From Sphingobacteriales bacterium (lineage in GTDB: Bacteria; Bacteroidota; Bacteroidia; Sphingobacteriales; Sphingobacteriaceae): DNA of 33,770 nt. Positions 15,648 to 24,842 of this stretch are shown here, in pieces. Both the position numbers and the translations under genes were made by a program. The notes below the pieces were generated by a model. It saw nothing but the letters and a program-made list of their open reading frames with translations. It searched no databases and had not been told where the DNA came from. Positions within the stretch are counted from its first letter, which is position 1. Every line of letters begins with the position of its first letter. Location: contig JAAFJW010000019.1 in the NCBI GenBank assembly GCA_013298995.1, positions 1 to 33,770 on the forward strand. Direction: 5' to 3'.

Positions 15648-17300
15648 TTAATAACCTGGGTTTTGGCGTAAGCGGGGGTTTAACAATAACTGCTCCCTTG
15701 GAATTGGGTATAACATATTGTTAAACCTACCTGGAGAAATTGCCCCAACATCTGCATTTGGCTTAAGAGGTCTAGCTTTAGACCAATATGGCGTTGATGG
15801 ATTTGCTACTTCAAATCTAATTTGATCGCGACGAGAGTGCCCCTCCCACATAAACTCTCTATACCTTTCATTATAAATATCATCAAGAGTAGGGTTTGCT
15901 ATATTGAAATTTTCATTGCCGTATGCTCTAGATGTTATTTTATCTAATTCTATTTTAGCAGCACCTGCGTTGCCTAATCTTAATAATGCCTCAGCTTTCA
16001 TTAAAATAACATCAGCATATCTAAAAAGAACATAATCATTGAATAAGTCTTCATTCTGTAAATTCACATTTTGTTTTGGGTAATATTTAACATTACGCAC
16101 ACCAACCATTCTTTCTATTTCGATATCGGCCTCTCTTGGATTTGTACTAGTCACTCCAAAGCGAGGCGTAGCTATACTATGATTTAAAACAACCATCGAA
16201 TCTATTGGTATTTTTGTATTTGGCCTCCGAACTTTGGTTTTAAACTTAATTAAATCACCTGTGTTAGGTACGCCATCAATAATACGTTCGCCATTAAGTG
16301 CTTTGCGCTGTGGCCCTACTAACCACATATTTCTCCTTTTATCATTAGAATTATAAATATTGTATGCGTCAGCCGACCCTACAAACGCAGACCAACCGAC
16401 CCCTTTTGTGCCAATCGCTTCTGCACCAGCCTCATGTAAACTCTCAAGAATAAAAGTATTGGGTTTTTTCACAAAACGAAAAGCCAATAACATATTTTCT
16501 GATGTAGCATTTTCCTCTTGGAAATTAGTAAAATAATTTGGTGTTAAGCTATATGGCCCATTGATTACACTATCGCATACTGGTACAACTTTGTCCCAAG
16601 CTGGCGTTCCTGTATATACTTGGGCATTCAAATACAGTTGCGCTAACAAAGCAAAACCAACATATTTATTCATTCGGTTTTTAGGGTTAGTTCTGGTATC
16701 TAAAAAAGGGATGTTTTCTCTTAGTTCTTTTTCAATAAAATTATAAACCTCAATTCTAGGATTAGTTTTAACCGTATTAGGGTCTGCACCAAATAACGTA
16801 TCTAATGGTATATTCCCAAAACAATCCATAGCCTGAAAAAAGAAATACGCCCTAGCTACTTTTATATCTGCAATAACTTTTCTAAGTTTTCCTGAACTAG
16901 ACTTTACAGATTGTAATTCAGATAAGGTTAGGTTAGCTTTGCCAATACCAGCGTAAAAGTCGCGAGCCCACATTAAATTCCAAGGTTGTTTTGGTAAATT
17001 TTTATCAAATATATGAAGATAGGCATCTTTCATATATGGTGACGAATTGTCTGCTTGTCGATTAAAAAGATTTAATAATTGCCCGCCTGATGCGTTAGAT
17101 AGTCTCATTTGCTCTCCATTACCCATTTCAGGTAATGCAATAGTAACTAAATCTTGGGCGTTGTCCACGGCTTTAGGATCTGAGAAAAATTCTTCAGTAG
17201 TTAAACGACTGAAAATTTTAGGCTCTAGTTTAGTACACGAACTTATGCCTAAAAGAGCGACAAAAAGCAAGGTGTAAATTTTTAAAATTAAAGATTTCAT
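15648..17300 (-). CDS. RagB/SusD family nutrient-uptake outer membrane lipoprotein
   Basis: A 550-residue SusD-type surface lipoprotein that forms the lid over a SusC-type TonB-dependent channel and binds oligosaccharide or other nutrient. It has a signal peptide with lipobox GISSC (Cys at residue 22), TPR-like helical segments in the N-terminal half (for example IADIKVARAYFFFQAMDCFGNIPLDTLFG), and the usual C-terminal RYADVILMKAEALLRLGNAGAAKIELDKI and GRFNNMLYPIPREQLLLNP signatures. It starts 24 bp after the SusC stop codon, so the pair is one operon. No glycoside hydrolase, peptidase or sulfatase is next to it, so the ligand cannot be inferred. Confidence 0.95.
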   Translation of the reverse strand: MKSLILKIYTLLFVALLGISSCTKLEPKIFSRLTTEEFFSDPKAVDNAQDLVTIALPEMGNGEQMRLSNASGGQLLNLFNRQADNSSPYMKDAYLHIFDKNLPKQPWNLMWARDFYAGIGKANLTLSELQSVKSSSGKLRKVIADIKVARAYFFFQAMDCFGNIPLDTLFGADPNTVKTNPRIEVYNFIEKELRENIPFLDTRTNPKNRMNKYVGFALLAQLYLNAQVYTGTPAWDKVVPVCDSVINGPYSLTPNYFTNFQEENATSENMLLAFRFVKKPNTFILESLHEAGAEAIGTKGVGWSAFVGSADAYNIYNSNDKRRNMWLVGPQRKALNGERIIDGVPNTGDLIKFKTKVRRPNTKIPIDSMVVLNHSIATPRFGVTSTNPREADIEIERMVGVRNVKYYPKQNVNLQNEDLFNDYVLFRYADVILMKAEALLRLGNAGAAKIELDKITSRAYGNENFNIANPTLDDIYNERYREFMWEGHSRRDQIRFEVANPSTPYWSKARPLKPNADVGAISPGRFNNMLYPIPREQLLLNPRLRQNPGY

Positions 17301-17324
17301 ATATTTATTATTAAAATTATATAT

Positions 17325-20249
17325 TTAGAATGAAGCATTTATACCAAAAGAAAACGAACGTGTTCTAGGTGTGCCCTCTTCGTTATTTAAATAGTTATTT
17401 GTAGCTCCTTGAGAAAAACTGCTTGCGTTTTGTACCTCAGGATCCAGTCCAGAAAATTTGGTAATAACAAATAAATTATTAGCAGCTACAAACAAACGTA
17501 GATTACTGATATTTTTTACTTTGTTAAAAGTATAACCAATAGTTGCATTATCTAACCTTAAAAATGAACCATTTTCAATCCAGCGACTAGATACTTTTGT
17601 AATATCATTTATATTAGCCTCTAAGCCAGCCTGCGTAGTGTTATGCCCCTCGCTAAACATTCGTTCTCGGGCATTAGTTTGATTGTTTTGCGCATTATTA
17701 TTATAAATTTTATTGCCAGAAACACCACGAACGAAAAAGCCTAAACTCCAATTTTTATAAGTAAAAGAATTATTTATACCATAATTAAACTTTGGAGAGG
17801 GGTCTATGTATAAAGAATCAGTGGCTATTAATTGTTTACCAGCACCATCTAACCCTTCAAAGGTGGAAACACGCATTACAAAAGGAACTTTTCCCTCACT
17901 TAAAAAAGTGATTTCCTCCCCAGTAAAATTTTGCTTACCTGCAACTATGTCACGTTTAGGTATGGTATATTTACCATTACCATCTACCAAACGCTCAACC
18001 TTTGTTCTTACACCCGATATTTGCCCGCCTATTGTCCACGTAAAATCTTTTTTCTCAACGGCTCTGAAATTTAAAGCTAATTCTAATCCTTTATTTGATA
18101 ACTCACCAACATTAGCCAATACATACTGTCCTGCGGGTCTGCCTCCATCTGCGGGTAAAGGCAATGCAAATGCGGTTTCGTATTCAAACAATAATTTTTT
18201 AGTAATATCATTAAAGTAATTTACATCACCACTTAAACGGCTATTAAAAAATGCAAAATCTAAACCTACGTTTCTACCTTTTCTGGTTTCCCACTGTACA
18301 TCGGCATTTTCATTTTGAGCAAGATCATAAATAATAGTTTCATCTGCTTGACCTGGGTTATTATTGCCTACCACTTTTCTTAACCTTTTTGATTGATATT
18401 CAGAGAGTGCATCTTGATTACCCGTTTCGCCGTAACCTACCCTTAACTTTAAATCATTAATCCATAAAATATCTTTCATGAAATTTTCTTGGGTAATACG
18501 CCAAGCCACATTGGTTGCAAAAAAATTAGCCCAACGATTATTAGGACCAAATTTGGAAGAGCCATCCCTTCTTATACTTGATGCGATGTAGTATTTGTTA
18601 TCGTAATTATAAGCAACCTTACCCAAAACAGAGATTATAAAATTTTCGGCTTTTTCCGAACTTAAATCACGGTTTAAAAAAGTACTTGCCTGTAGTACAT
18701 TATTGGCAAAAAAATCGTAAGTAATATTTCTTGCACTTGCATTGAAAGAACTATTTGTAAAATAATTGTATTCGTAAAGGGTTAAGGCACTAAGGTTATG
18801 TTTGCCAAAAGATTTGTCGTACGATGCATTAATTTCTCCTCTATAGCTGTCGCTAGCACTTGTATTTATCTTACCCTCATTTTGTGTAATATTATAAACA
18901 GGATTAAATATTTCTTGCTTTCTGTTAAAAAGTGTCATGGTACCAGCAACCCCCGTTTTAAATCCAGGTAACACTTCTAACTTTGCAGAGCCAAAGTATT
19001 GAGAATAATTTTCTTTTGCTTTATCTGTTCTCTCTGTTTGTTGTTGAAAAATGTTAGTTAATCCCTTTGAACCTACATTAAAAGAATTGTAATTACCATC
19101 TGGTTTAAAAATAGATAGTGCTGGGGACAGTTGGTTTACTTTTTGAGGCTCGCCGTTAGCATTTTTTCTTGTTGTTATAGAATTAGAGATGCTTAATTGC
19201 AAAGCTAATTTATCGTTTAATGCTTTTTGCTCGGCAAAAAAACGTATGCCTATTTGATCTCTACCGCCATTAATGATGATATTATCTTGACTGATATAGT
19301 TAATAGCACCTCTATATGTAAACCCTTTGTTGCCTCCCGAAAGAGCTACAGTATGGTTTTGGGTATACGCTTGTCTAACCATCGCTTTTTCCCAATTGGT
19401 ATTCCCTCCATCGTCAAACTGGGTGCCAGCACCTGGGTTTTCTTTTCGCCACTGATCTGCGCTTAACAATCCTCTAAACTTTGCTTGATTATCTACGGCA
19501 GCTAGGCCTTGGTATTCCAGTTTAGGTTCGCCCGATTTACCACGTTTGGTAGTAATAACTATTACACCATTAGCACCTCTACTTCCATAGATAGAAGTTG
19601 CAGAGGCATCTTTTAAAACATCATACGATGCAATGTCGCCTGGAGGGATGTTGTTTAGTTGGTCTGCCTTCTCTAACTGGACACCGTCAACTACTATTAA
19701 TGGGTTTTGGTTACCGTAAAGAGATGTTTGTCCACGCAAACGGATAGTCGGGTTATCGTTGGGGTTACCAGAAGATTGTACAATAGATAAACCTGCTACC
19801 TTCCCTTGTATTTGTAAAATAGAATTGGTTACGTTACCTTGGTTAAAGTCTTTAGACGAAATATTTGCTACCGCACTTGTAACATCTTTTTTCTTTTGTG
19901 CTTGGTAACCTGTTACTACCACGTCATCCAAAGTATTGCTTGCTGCTTTAAGTTTTACATTCATTGTTGCCGATATGGCTACCGATTTGCTATCGAAACC
20001 TATGTAAGAAAACTTTAGGTTTTTTGCTTTTGCAGGTACTACCAATTGGAAGTTACCATTTACATCAGTTCGGGTGCCACCTTGGCCACCGCTAATACCA
20101 ATGCTTACGCCTATAAGTGGTTCGTTGTTTTCATCAATAACAGTACCTTTAACAGTAAGGTTTTCTTGGGCGTAGGTTTGGTTAATTTGCGCTAAGCATA
20201 AAATTGTGAGCGCAAAACACCAAAGTAGTTTCTGTTTAAATTTATTCAT
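17325..20249 (-). CDS. SusC/RagA family TonB-linked outer membrane protein
   Basis: A 974-residue TonB-dependent transporter. A signal peptide ends near residue 27 (QTYAQ). A carboxypeptidase-D-like regulatory domain follows at about 30-110 (VKGTVIDENNEPLIGVSI). The plug domain has the family motifs VVVTGYQAQKKKDVTSAVA, VDGVQLEKADQLNNIPPGDI and KDASATSIYGSRGANGVIVI. The rest is a 22-strand barrel ending in a terminal Phe (SFSFGINASF), as required for BAM-mediated assembly. It lacks an STN domain, so direct control by an anti-sigma/ECF pair is not expected, and none is nearby. It is the first gene of the uptake operon with SusD downstream. Ligand unknown. Confidence 0.96.
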   Translation of the reverse strand: MNKFKQKLLWCFALTILCLAQINQTYAQENLTVKGTVIDENNEPLIGVSIGISGGQGGTRTDVNGNFQLVVPAKAKNLKFSYIGFDSKSVAISATMNVKLKAASNTLDDVVVTGYQAQKKKDVTSAVANISSKDFNQGNVTNSILQIQGKVAGLSIVQSSGNPNDNPTIRLRGQTSLYGNQNPLIVVDGVQLEKADQLNNIPPGDIASYDVLKDASATSIYGSRGANGVIVITTKRGKSGEPKLEYQGLAAVDNQAKFRGLLSADQWRKENPGAGTQFDDGGNTNWEKAMVRQAYTQNHTVALSGGNKGFTYRGAINYISQDNIIINGGRDQIGIRFFAEQKALNDKLALQLSISNSITTRKNANGEPQKVNQLSPALSIFKPDGNYNSFNVGSKGLTNIFQQQTERTDKAKENYSQYFGSAKLEVLPGFKTGVAGTMTLFNRKQEIFNPVYNITQNEGKINTSASDSYRGEINASYDKSFGKHNLSALTLYEYNYFTNSSFNASARNITYDFFANNVLQASTFLNRDLSSEKAENFIISVLGKVAYNYDNKYYIASSIRRDGSSKFGPNNRWANFFATNVAWRITQENFMKDILWINDLKLRVGYGETGNQDALSEYQSKRLRKVVGNNNPGQADETIIYDLAQNENADVQWETRKGRNVGLDFAFFNSRLSGDVNYFNDITKKLLFEYETAFALPLPADGGRPAGQYVLANVGELSNKGLELALNFRAVEKKDFTWTIGGQISGVRTKVERLVDGNGKYTIPKRDIVAGKQNFTGEEITFLSEGKVPFVMRVSTFEGLDGAGKQLIATDSLYIDPSPKFNYGINNSFTYKNWSLGFFVRGVSGNKIYNNNAQNNQTNARERMFSEGHNTTQAGLEANINDITKVSSRWIENGSFLRLDNATIGYTFNKVKNISNLRLFVAANNLFVITKFSGLDPEVQNASSFSQGATNNYLNNEEGTPRTRSFSFGINASF

Positions 20250-20623
20250 AAAGGTTTAATTTAAAAAATTTGGTTGGTTTGGTTATTTGTATAAACGCTG
20301 TAAAGTTAAAAAATGTTAAATGTATTTTAAAACAGTTACAAAACATTTATACAATTATGTAAAATTAGAAAGTTAGCTTTGGTTTAATTGTGTTTATATT
20401 GGCATTTTTTGGTACTTTATTAACATGTACATGATGCAAACGGGGCGTCTATGGAGCTGTTTTAGCCGTTTTTTTATATCTAAAGGCATAAAATAAAAAT
20501 GGCGTTTATGGTTATAATATCTATGTGTTGTAATAAGCATTTAAAGTTTCGGATGAAACTTTAGGTTATAATTTTATTGTAAGATATTAAATACATATAA
20601 TTTTTTCTGATTATTTTTGAGGT
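20250..20623. other. divergent intergenic region between the SusC gene and murF
   Basis: 374 bp, AT-rich. It should contain promoters for the SusC operon (minus) and murF (plus), but no complete -33/-7 pair stands out; only near-matches to TAnnTTTG were seen. A 9-bp-stem hairpin lies at 20542-20563. No small ORF or RNA gene could be supported. Confidence 0.5.
20542..20563. promoter_or_regulatory. hairpin upstream of murF
   Basis: A perfect 9-bp stem, TAAAGTTTC-GGAT-GAAACTTTA, ending 60 bp before the murF ATG. It is not followed by a T-run, so it is more likely an operator or mRNA leader structure than a terminator. Confidence 0.4.
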
Positions 20624-21922
20624 ATGATAATTGCACAACTTTACCAGCACTACCTTAAGCACCCAAAAATTTGTACCGATACCCGTAAAATAACTAAGGA
20701 CTGTATGTTTTTTGCCCTCAAGGGAGATAATTTTAACGGCAACACATTTGCAAGCCAAGCCTTGGCAATGGGTGCAAGTTTCGCCATTATAGATGAAGCC
20801 ATTGATGCCGAACCCGAAAAATGTATTTTAGTAAACAATGTACTTAATACCCTTCAGCAACTGGCAATTTACCATCGCCAACAATTAAATATCCCCGTAA
20901 TAGGCCTCACGGGATCCAATGGAAAAACCACCAGTAAAGAATTAATTAACGCCGTTTTATCACAAAAATTTAAAACATCGGCCACTATAGGCAACCTAAA
21001 TAACCATATAGGTGTACCACTAAGCATACTTTCTATACCCAGCAATGCGCAAATTGCCATAATCGAAATGGGAGCCAATCATCAAAAAGAAATAGAAATG
21101 TTAAGCAATATATGCCAACCTAGCCATGGCTTTATTACCAATGTTGGCAAAGCACATTTGGAAGGTTTTGGTGGCTTTGATGGTGTAAAAAAAGGAAAAG
21201 GCGAGTTATACACTTATTTAGAAAAAGCTGGCGCAACCTTATTTATTAACAACGATAACCCGCATTTGCTACAAATGATGGGCAATAAAGTTTTTAAAGA
21301 AACCATTACTTACGGCACAGGGAACAATAATTTTTTACAGGGCGAACTCTTGGCCAACAATCCATACCTAAAAGTAAAATGGCAAAGCGCCTTAGGCACA
21401 TCAACCGTACAATCACAACTTACAGGCTCTTATAATTTTGATAATATACTGGTAGCCATAGCCATAGGTTTATACTTTGGCTTGCAAGCCGATGAAATAA
21501 ATGCGGGCATACAAAATTACATGCCCGAAAACAACCGCTCGCAAATATTAAAAACCAGCAAAAACACCCTCATTTGCGATTATTACAACGCCAACCCCAG
21601 CAGCATGTTGGCCGCCATAAAAAACCTAAACGAACTAAACGCCACCAATAAAATTGCTATCCTAGGCGATATGTTCGAGCTAGGCGAAGATGCCGAAACC
21701 GAACATAAAAGCATTATTAATGCCACACTGGCTTGTAATTTCGACCAGTGTATTTTTATAGGAAACGAATTTTTAAAAGCCTCAAAAACATCAAAAGCTA
21801 TTTTTTTTGATACCACACTTGCAGCCCAAAACTATTTACAATCGCACCCTTTATCCAAATCTTTAATACTCATAAAAGGCTCCCGAAGCATGCGGCTCGA
21901 AACCTTAGTACAGTATTTATAA
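20624..21922 (+). CDS. murF: UDP-N-acetylmuramoyl-tripeptide--D-alanyl-D-alanine ligase
   Basis: A cytosolic Mur ligase of 432 residues that adds D-Ala-D-Ala to the UDP-MurNAc-tripeptide using ATP, the last cytosolic step of peptidoglycan precursor synthesis. The N-terminal substrate site has DTR at 19-21. The central domain has the ATP loop TGSNGKTT at 96-103, the NNHIGVP motif at 126-132 and EMGAN at 148-152. The C-terminal domain has YYNANPSSM and GDMFELGEDAETEH. The NNHIGVP and YNANP motifs separate MurF from MurC, MurD and MurE. It is not in a dcw-type cluster here; it stands alone between the uptake locus and sbtA, as in many Bacteroidota. Confidence 0.95.
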   Translation: MIIAQLYQHYLKHPKICTDTRKITKDCMFFALKGDNFNGNTFASQALAMGASFAIIDEAIDAEPEKCILVNNVLNTLQQLAIYHRQQLNIPVIGLTGSNGKTTSKELINAVLSQKFKTSATIGNLNNHIGVPLSILSIPSNAQIAIIEMGANHQKEIEMLSNICQPSHGFITNVGKAHLEGFGGFDGVKKGKGELYTYLEKAGATLFINNDNPHLLQMMGNKVFKETITYGTGNNNFLQGELLANNPYLKVKWQSALGTSTVQSQLTGSYNFDNILVAIAIGLYFGLQADEINAGIQNYMPENNRSQILKTSKNTLICDYYNANPSSMLAAIKNLNELNATNKIAILGDMFELGEDAETEHKSIINATLACNFDQCIFIGNEFLKASKTSKAIFFDTTLAAQNYLQSHPLSKSLILIKGSRSMRLETLVQYL

Positions 21923-22041
21923 CACTATTTAAAGGCTTTATTTGATATATCTAAATTTTTTAATCCTCCGAAACTTCAATTATTAAAAATCAACCAAAAT
22001 AGAAAAAAATCCCCACCCTACTATCAATAGGCATGCGAGCA

Positions 22042-22070
22042 ATAGTATAGCATAATGATAGTAATACTAT
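22042..22070. promoter_or_regulatory. inverted repeat upstream of sbtA
   Basis: ATAGTAT (22042-22048) and ATACTAT (22064-22070) form a 7-bp inverted repeat about 20 bp upstream of the candidate -7 box. It could be an operator but is short and AT-rich. Confidence 0.25.
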
Positions 22071-22088
22071 ACTTTTAAAAGGTATTTG

Positions 22089-22096
22089 TATATTTG
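22089..22096 (+). promoter_or_regulatory. candidate -7 promoter box TATATTTG for sbtA-icd
   Basis: Matches TAnnTTTG and lies 16 bp before the ATG at 22113, which would give a very short leader. No clear -33 TTTG was seen. Confidence 0.4.
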
Positions 22097-22112
22097 CCCA
22101 AATAAAACACAA

Positions 22113-23075
22113 ATGCAATCATTATTAGACCCCGTAATCTTATTTTTTATATTAGGTGCATTTGGCGGTTTAGTAAAATCCGATTTACGCATACCGCAAG
22201 CCTTTTACCACACCCTAAGTATTTATTTATTGCTATCTATTGGTATTAAAGGTGGTATCGAGTTGTATCATAACGATTTTTCTACCATCATTATACCAGC
22301 TGTTTCAACAGTTTTTTTAGGCGGTTTAATTACAGTAGTAGCTTTTTTAATTTTAAGCAAATTAGGCCGTTTCGATAAAACCAACGCCGTAGCCATAGCC
22401 ACGCATTACGGCTCGGTAAGTGCGGTAACTTTTGCGGTAGTATTAAATTACTTGGCCGATAGGCAAGTAAAGTACGAGCAGTATGTAACCGTATTATTGG
22501 TAATGCTAGAAATACCATCCATAGCAGTAGGTATTTTTTTAGCTAAATGGAATACCAGCAACAAAAAAATGAATTATAAGGCTCTGCTACACGAAATATT
22601 TTTAGGCAAAACCATTTTATTATTGGTGGGAGGATTGTTAATAGGTGTAGCCACGGCATATACCGGCAATAAACAAATCAATTTTTTCTTTTTTGATTTA
22701 TTTAAAGGGTTTCTAGCTATTTTTATGCTCGAAATGGGTGTAGTAGCATCACAACGCTTTGGCGATTTAAAAAAAGTGGGCCCATTTTTATTAGGATTTG
22801 GTATTATAATGCCCTTTATATCGGCAACACTGGGCATTGTGCTTGCCATGCTGATACACCTATCGGTAGGTGGTGCCATTGTACTGGCAACTATGGCCGC
22901 CAGCGCATCGTATATAGCAGCCCCTGCAGCTATGAAAATAGCATTACCCAATGCCAACCCAACTTTTTATTTAACCGCATCATTAGGCATAACTTTCCCT
23001 TTCAATATTATTTTTGGCATACCTATTTATTATTATATAGCACATTATTTATATCAAGTTTTTAACATTATTTAA
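22113..23075 (+). CDS. sbtA: SbtA-type sodium-dependent bicarbonate transporter
   Basis: A 320-residue inner-membrane permease with about ten hydrophobic segments, of the SbtA (formerly DUF897) family known for Na+-dependent bicarbonate uptake in cyanobacteria. Family-defining stretches are ATHYGSVSAVTFAVVLNYL in the first half and ASASYIAAPAAMKIALP followed by LTASLGITFPFN in the second, the inverted-repeat core sites. The start is placed at the ATG 22113 (MQSLLDPVILFF); extending upstream would need a TTG at 22086 and adds a non-family sequence. It is 10 bp upstream of icd and probably co-transcribed. The usual SbtB (PII-like) regulator is not next to it. Bicarbonate transport is inferred from the family. 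Confidence 0.88.
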   Translation: MQSLLDPVILFFILGAFGGLVKSDLRIPQAFYHTLSIYLLLSIGIKGGIELYHNDFSTIIIPAVSTVFLGGLITVVAFLILSKLGRFDKTNAVAIATHYGSVSAVTFAVVLNYLADRQVKYEQYVTVLLVMLEIPSIAVGIFLAKWNTSNKKMNYKALLHEIFLGKTILLLVGGLLIGVATAYTGNKQINFFFFDLFKGFLAIFMLEMGVVASQRFGDLKKVGPFLLGFGIIMPFISATLGIVLAMLIHLSVGGAIVLATMAASASYIAAPAAMKIALPNANPTFYLTASLGITFPFNIIFGIPIYYYIAHYLYQVFNII

Positions 23076-23085
23076 CCCCCCTAAA

Positions 23086-24546
23086 ATGAGAAATACCATT
23101 GCAGTAGCAAAAGGAGATGGCATAGGCCCCGAAATTATGGATGCAGTAATCAATATTTTTGATGCTGCCGCAGTCCCATTAGATTATACGTTTGTTGATA
23201 TGGGCAAGCACATTTTTGAACAAGGAAACTCAACCGGAATGACGCTTGATGCAAAAAACACCATCGAAAACTTAGGTATTTTGTTTAAAGGCCCCATGGA
23301 AACCCCAAAAGGTAAAGGCATGAAAAGCCTAAACGTAACCGCCCGTAAGGTGTGGAATACTTATGCCAATAAACGAACCTTTATAAGTTTAAACGGTGTA
23401 GATACCGTGTTTTCTAAAGCAGGCATACCCATTGATATTACCATAGTACGCGAAAATATTGAAGATACCTATGGCGGTATCGAACACATGCTTACGCCCG
23501 ATGTAGCCCTTTGCCGTAGGTTTATTACCCGCCCAGGGTCGTTACAAGTACATAAATACGCCTTTGATATGGCCCGTAAAAAAGGAGCTCGCAAAGTTAC
23601 TTGTGGCCACAAAGCCAATATTATGAAACTTACCGACGGCTTGTTTTTAGAATGTTTTTACGAAGTGGCCAAAGATTATCCCGAAATAGAAGTTAACGAT
23701 GTAATTGTGGATGACCTTGCAATGAAATTAGTGGTACGCCCTACTGATTTTGATGTAGTGGTGTTAACCAACCTACAAGGCGATATTATTTCGGATTTAT
23801 GCGCAGGCCTAGTAGGTGGCTTGGGCTTTGCTCCATCGGCCAATATTGGCGATAATATTTCGATTTTTGAAGCCGTACACGGTACCGCACCCGATATTAC
23901 AGGCATGAATATTGCCAACCCAACCTCGCTATTGCTAAGTGGTATAATGATGCTAAGGCATCTTGGGCATTTTAGCCAAGCCAACCAAATAGAAAACGCA
24001 TTACTTTACACCCTCGAGCAAGGTGCCCATACGGGCGATTTTGGGAGCAAGCAAACGCCTTCTTTAAGCACCACCCAGTTCGCACAAGAAATTATCAATA
24101 ATTTAGGAAACATCCCTGCCAAAGGTGCAAAAACAAATGTTATGCCTAACCAAGAGGTTTACACCAGCCCAGCTTTGCCTATGCAAAACAAAATGACGTA
24201 TAGTAGCCCACCCGAAACTACCGAAATTATGGGTGCCGATTTTTTTATCGAAAGTACAGAGCAACCAAAACAAATTGCCGCAAAAATAGACACCCTTTTA
24301 GGTACAGATTTTGCCCTATCAACCATGAGTAACCGTGGTACACAGGTATATCCAACAGGTTCGGTTTTTACCGAATGTATCAACCAATTTAGGGTAAGAT
24401 TAGAAAAAACAGGCAATCAACAACTTAGCCAAACGGATATTTTAAACCTATCGGCAAAAGTTGCCGAGCAATTTAAAATATGCTCGATAGAATGGTTAAT
24501 GGCCTACGATGGCAAAAAAGCATACTCGCTAGCACAAGGACAATAA
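23086..24546 (+). CDS. icd: NADP-dependent isocitrate dehydrogenase, Thermus-like long form
   Basis: Converts isocitrate to 2-oxoglutarate and CO2 with reduction of NADP, in the TCA cycle. The N-terminal GDGIGPEIM, the substrate motif IVRENIEDTYGGIEH, the metal-site region VDDLAMKLV, NLQGDIISDLCAGLVGGLG and the FEAVHGTAPDITGMNIANPT block identify the beta-decarboxylating dehydrogenase fold. Its 486 residues include a C-terminal extension of about 140 residues (from TNVMPNQE on), as in the Thermus thermophilus enzyme and unlike the shorter E. coli type. IMDH (leuB) is unlikely given this extension and the RENIEDTY motif. It follows sbtA by 10 bp and precedes a small helical protein by 20 bp. 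Confidence 0.9.
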   Translation: MRNTIAVAKGDGIGPEIMDAVINIFDAAAVPLDYTFVDMGKHIFEQGNSTGMTLDAKNTIENLGILFKGPMETPKGKGMKSLNVTARKVWNTYANKRTFISLNGVDTVFSKAGIPIDITIVRENIEDTYGGIEHMLTPDVALCRRFITRPGSLQVHKYAFDMARKKGARKVTCGHKANIMKLTDGLFLECFYEVAKDYPEIEVNDVIVDDLAMKLVVRPTDFDVVVLTNLQGDIISDLCAGLVGGLGFAPSANIGDNISIFEAVHGTAPDITGMNIANPTSLLLSGIMMLRHLGHFSQANQIENALLYTLEQGAHTGDFGSKQTPSLSTTQFAQEIINNLGNIPAKGAKTNVMPNQEVYTSPALPMQNKMTYSSPPETTEIMGADFFIESTEQPKQIAAKIDTLLGTDFALSTMSNRGTQVYPTGSVFTECINQFRVRLEKTGNQQLSQTDILNLSAKVAEQFKICSIEWLMAYDGKKAYSLAQGQ

Positions 24547-24566
24547 GCACATAAAAACAGCATATT

Positions 24567-24842
24567 ATGAACAATGCCCAAAAATACAAACTTATAAAAG
24601 GAAGGTTTGACGCCGAAGAGGCTATACCACTGGTAACATCGCTATACGAAGCCAAAATACAGTTTCATAACCGCCAATTGCTTACCATGAGCGAACGTAA
24701 CGAAGAAGATGTAGCGCATTGCGAAAAAAGAATTACCGATTTAGAAAAAACAAGGGGAAATATTATCAACCTATTAAAAAAAGCTACATTAGAAGACAAA
24801 AAAGTTGATATTGATGGTTTCTTAGCTATAGAAATAGTGTAA
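24567..24842 (+). CDS. small helical protein of unknown function
   Basis: A 91-residue hydrophilic protein not matched to a named family. It lacks a signal peptide and membrane segment. Most of it is strongly helical and charged: residues 5-35 contain DAEEAIPLVTSLYEAKIQFHN, and residues 40-75 form a coiled-coil-like stretch (MSERNEEDVAHCEKRITDLEK). The end, DIDGFLAIEIV, is more strand-like. It lies 20 bp after icd in the same direction and just before a strong terminator, so it is likely the last gene of the sbtA-icd transcript. It is not a PII-like SbtB by sequence. The codon pattern and operon position support a real gene; function is not assignable. Confidence 0.7.
   Translation: MNNAQKYKLIKGRFDAEEAIPLVTSLYEAKIQFHNRQLLTMSERNEEDVAHCEKRITDLEKTRGNIINLLKKATLEDKKVDIDGFLAIEIV

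Noticed and set aside
22086-22112. Upstream start for sbtA
   Set aside because: The codon is TTG, overlaps the -7 box, and adds residues not found in the family.
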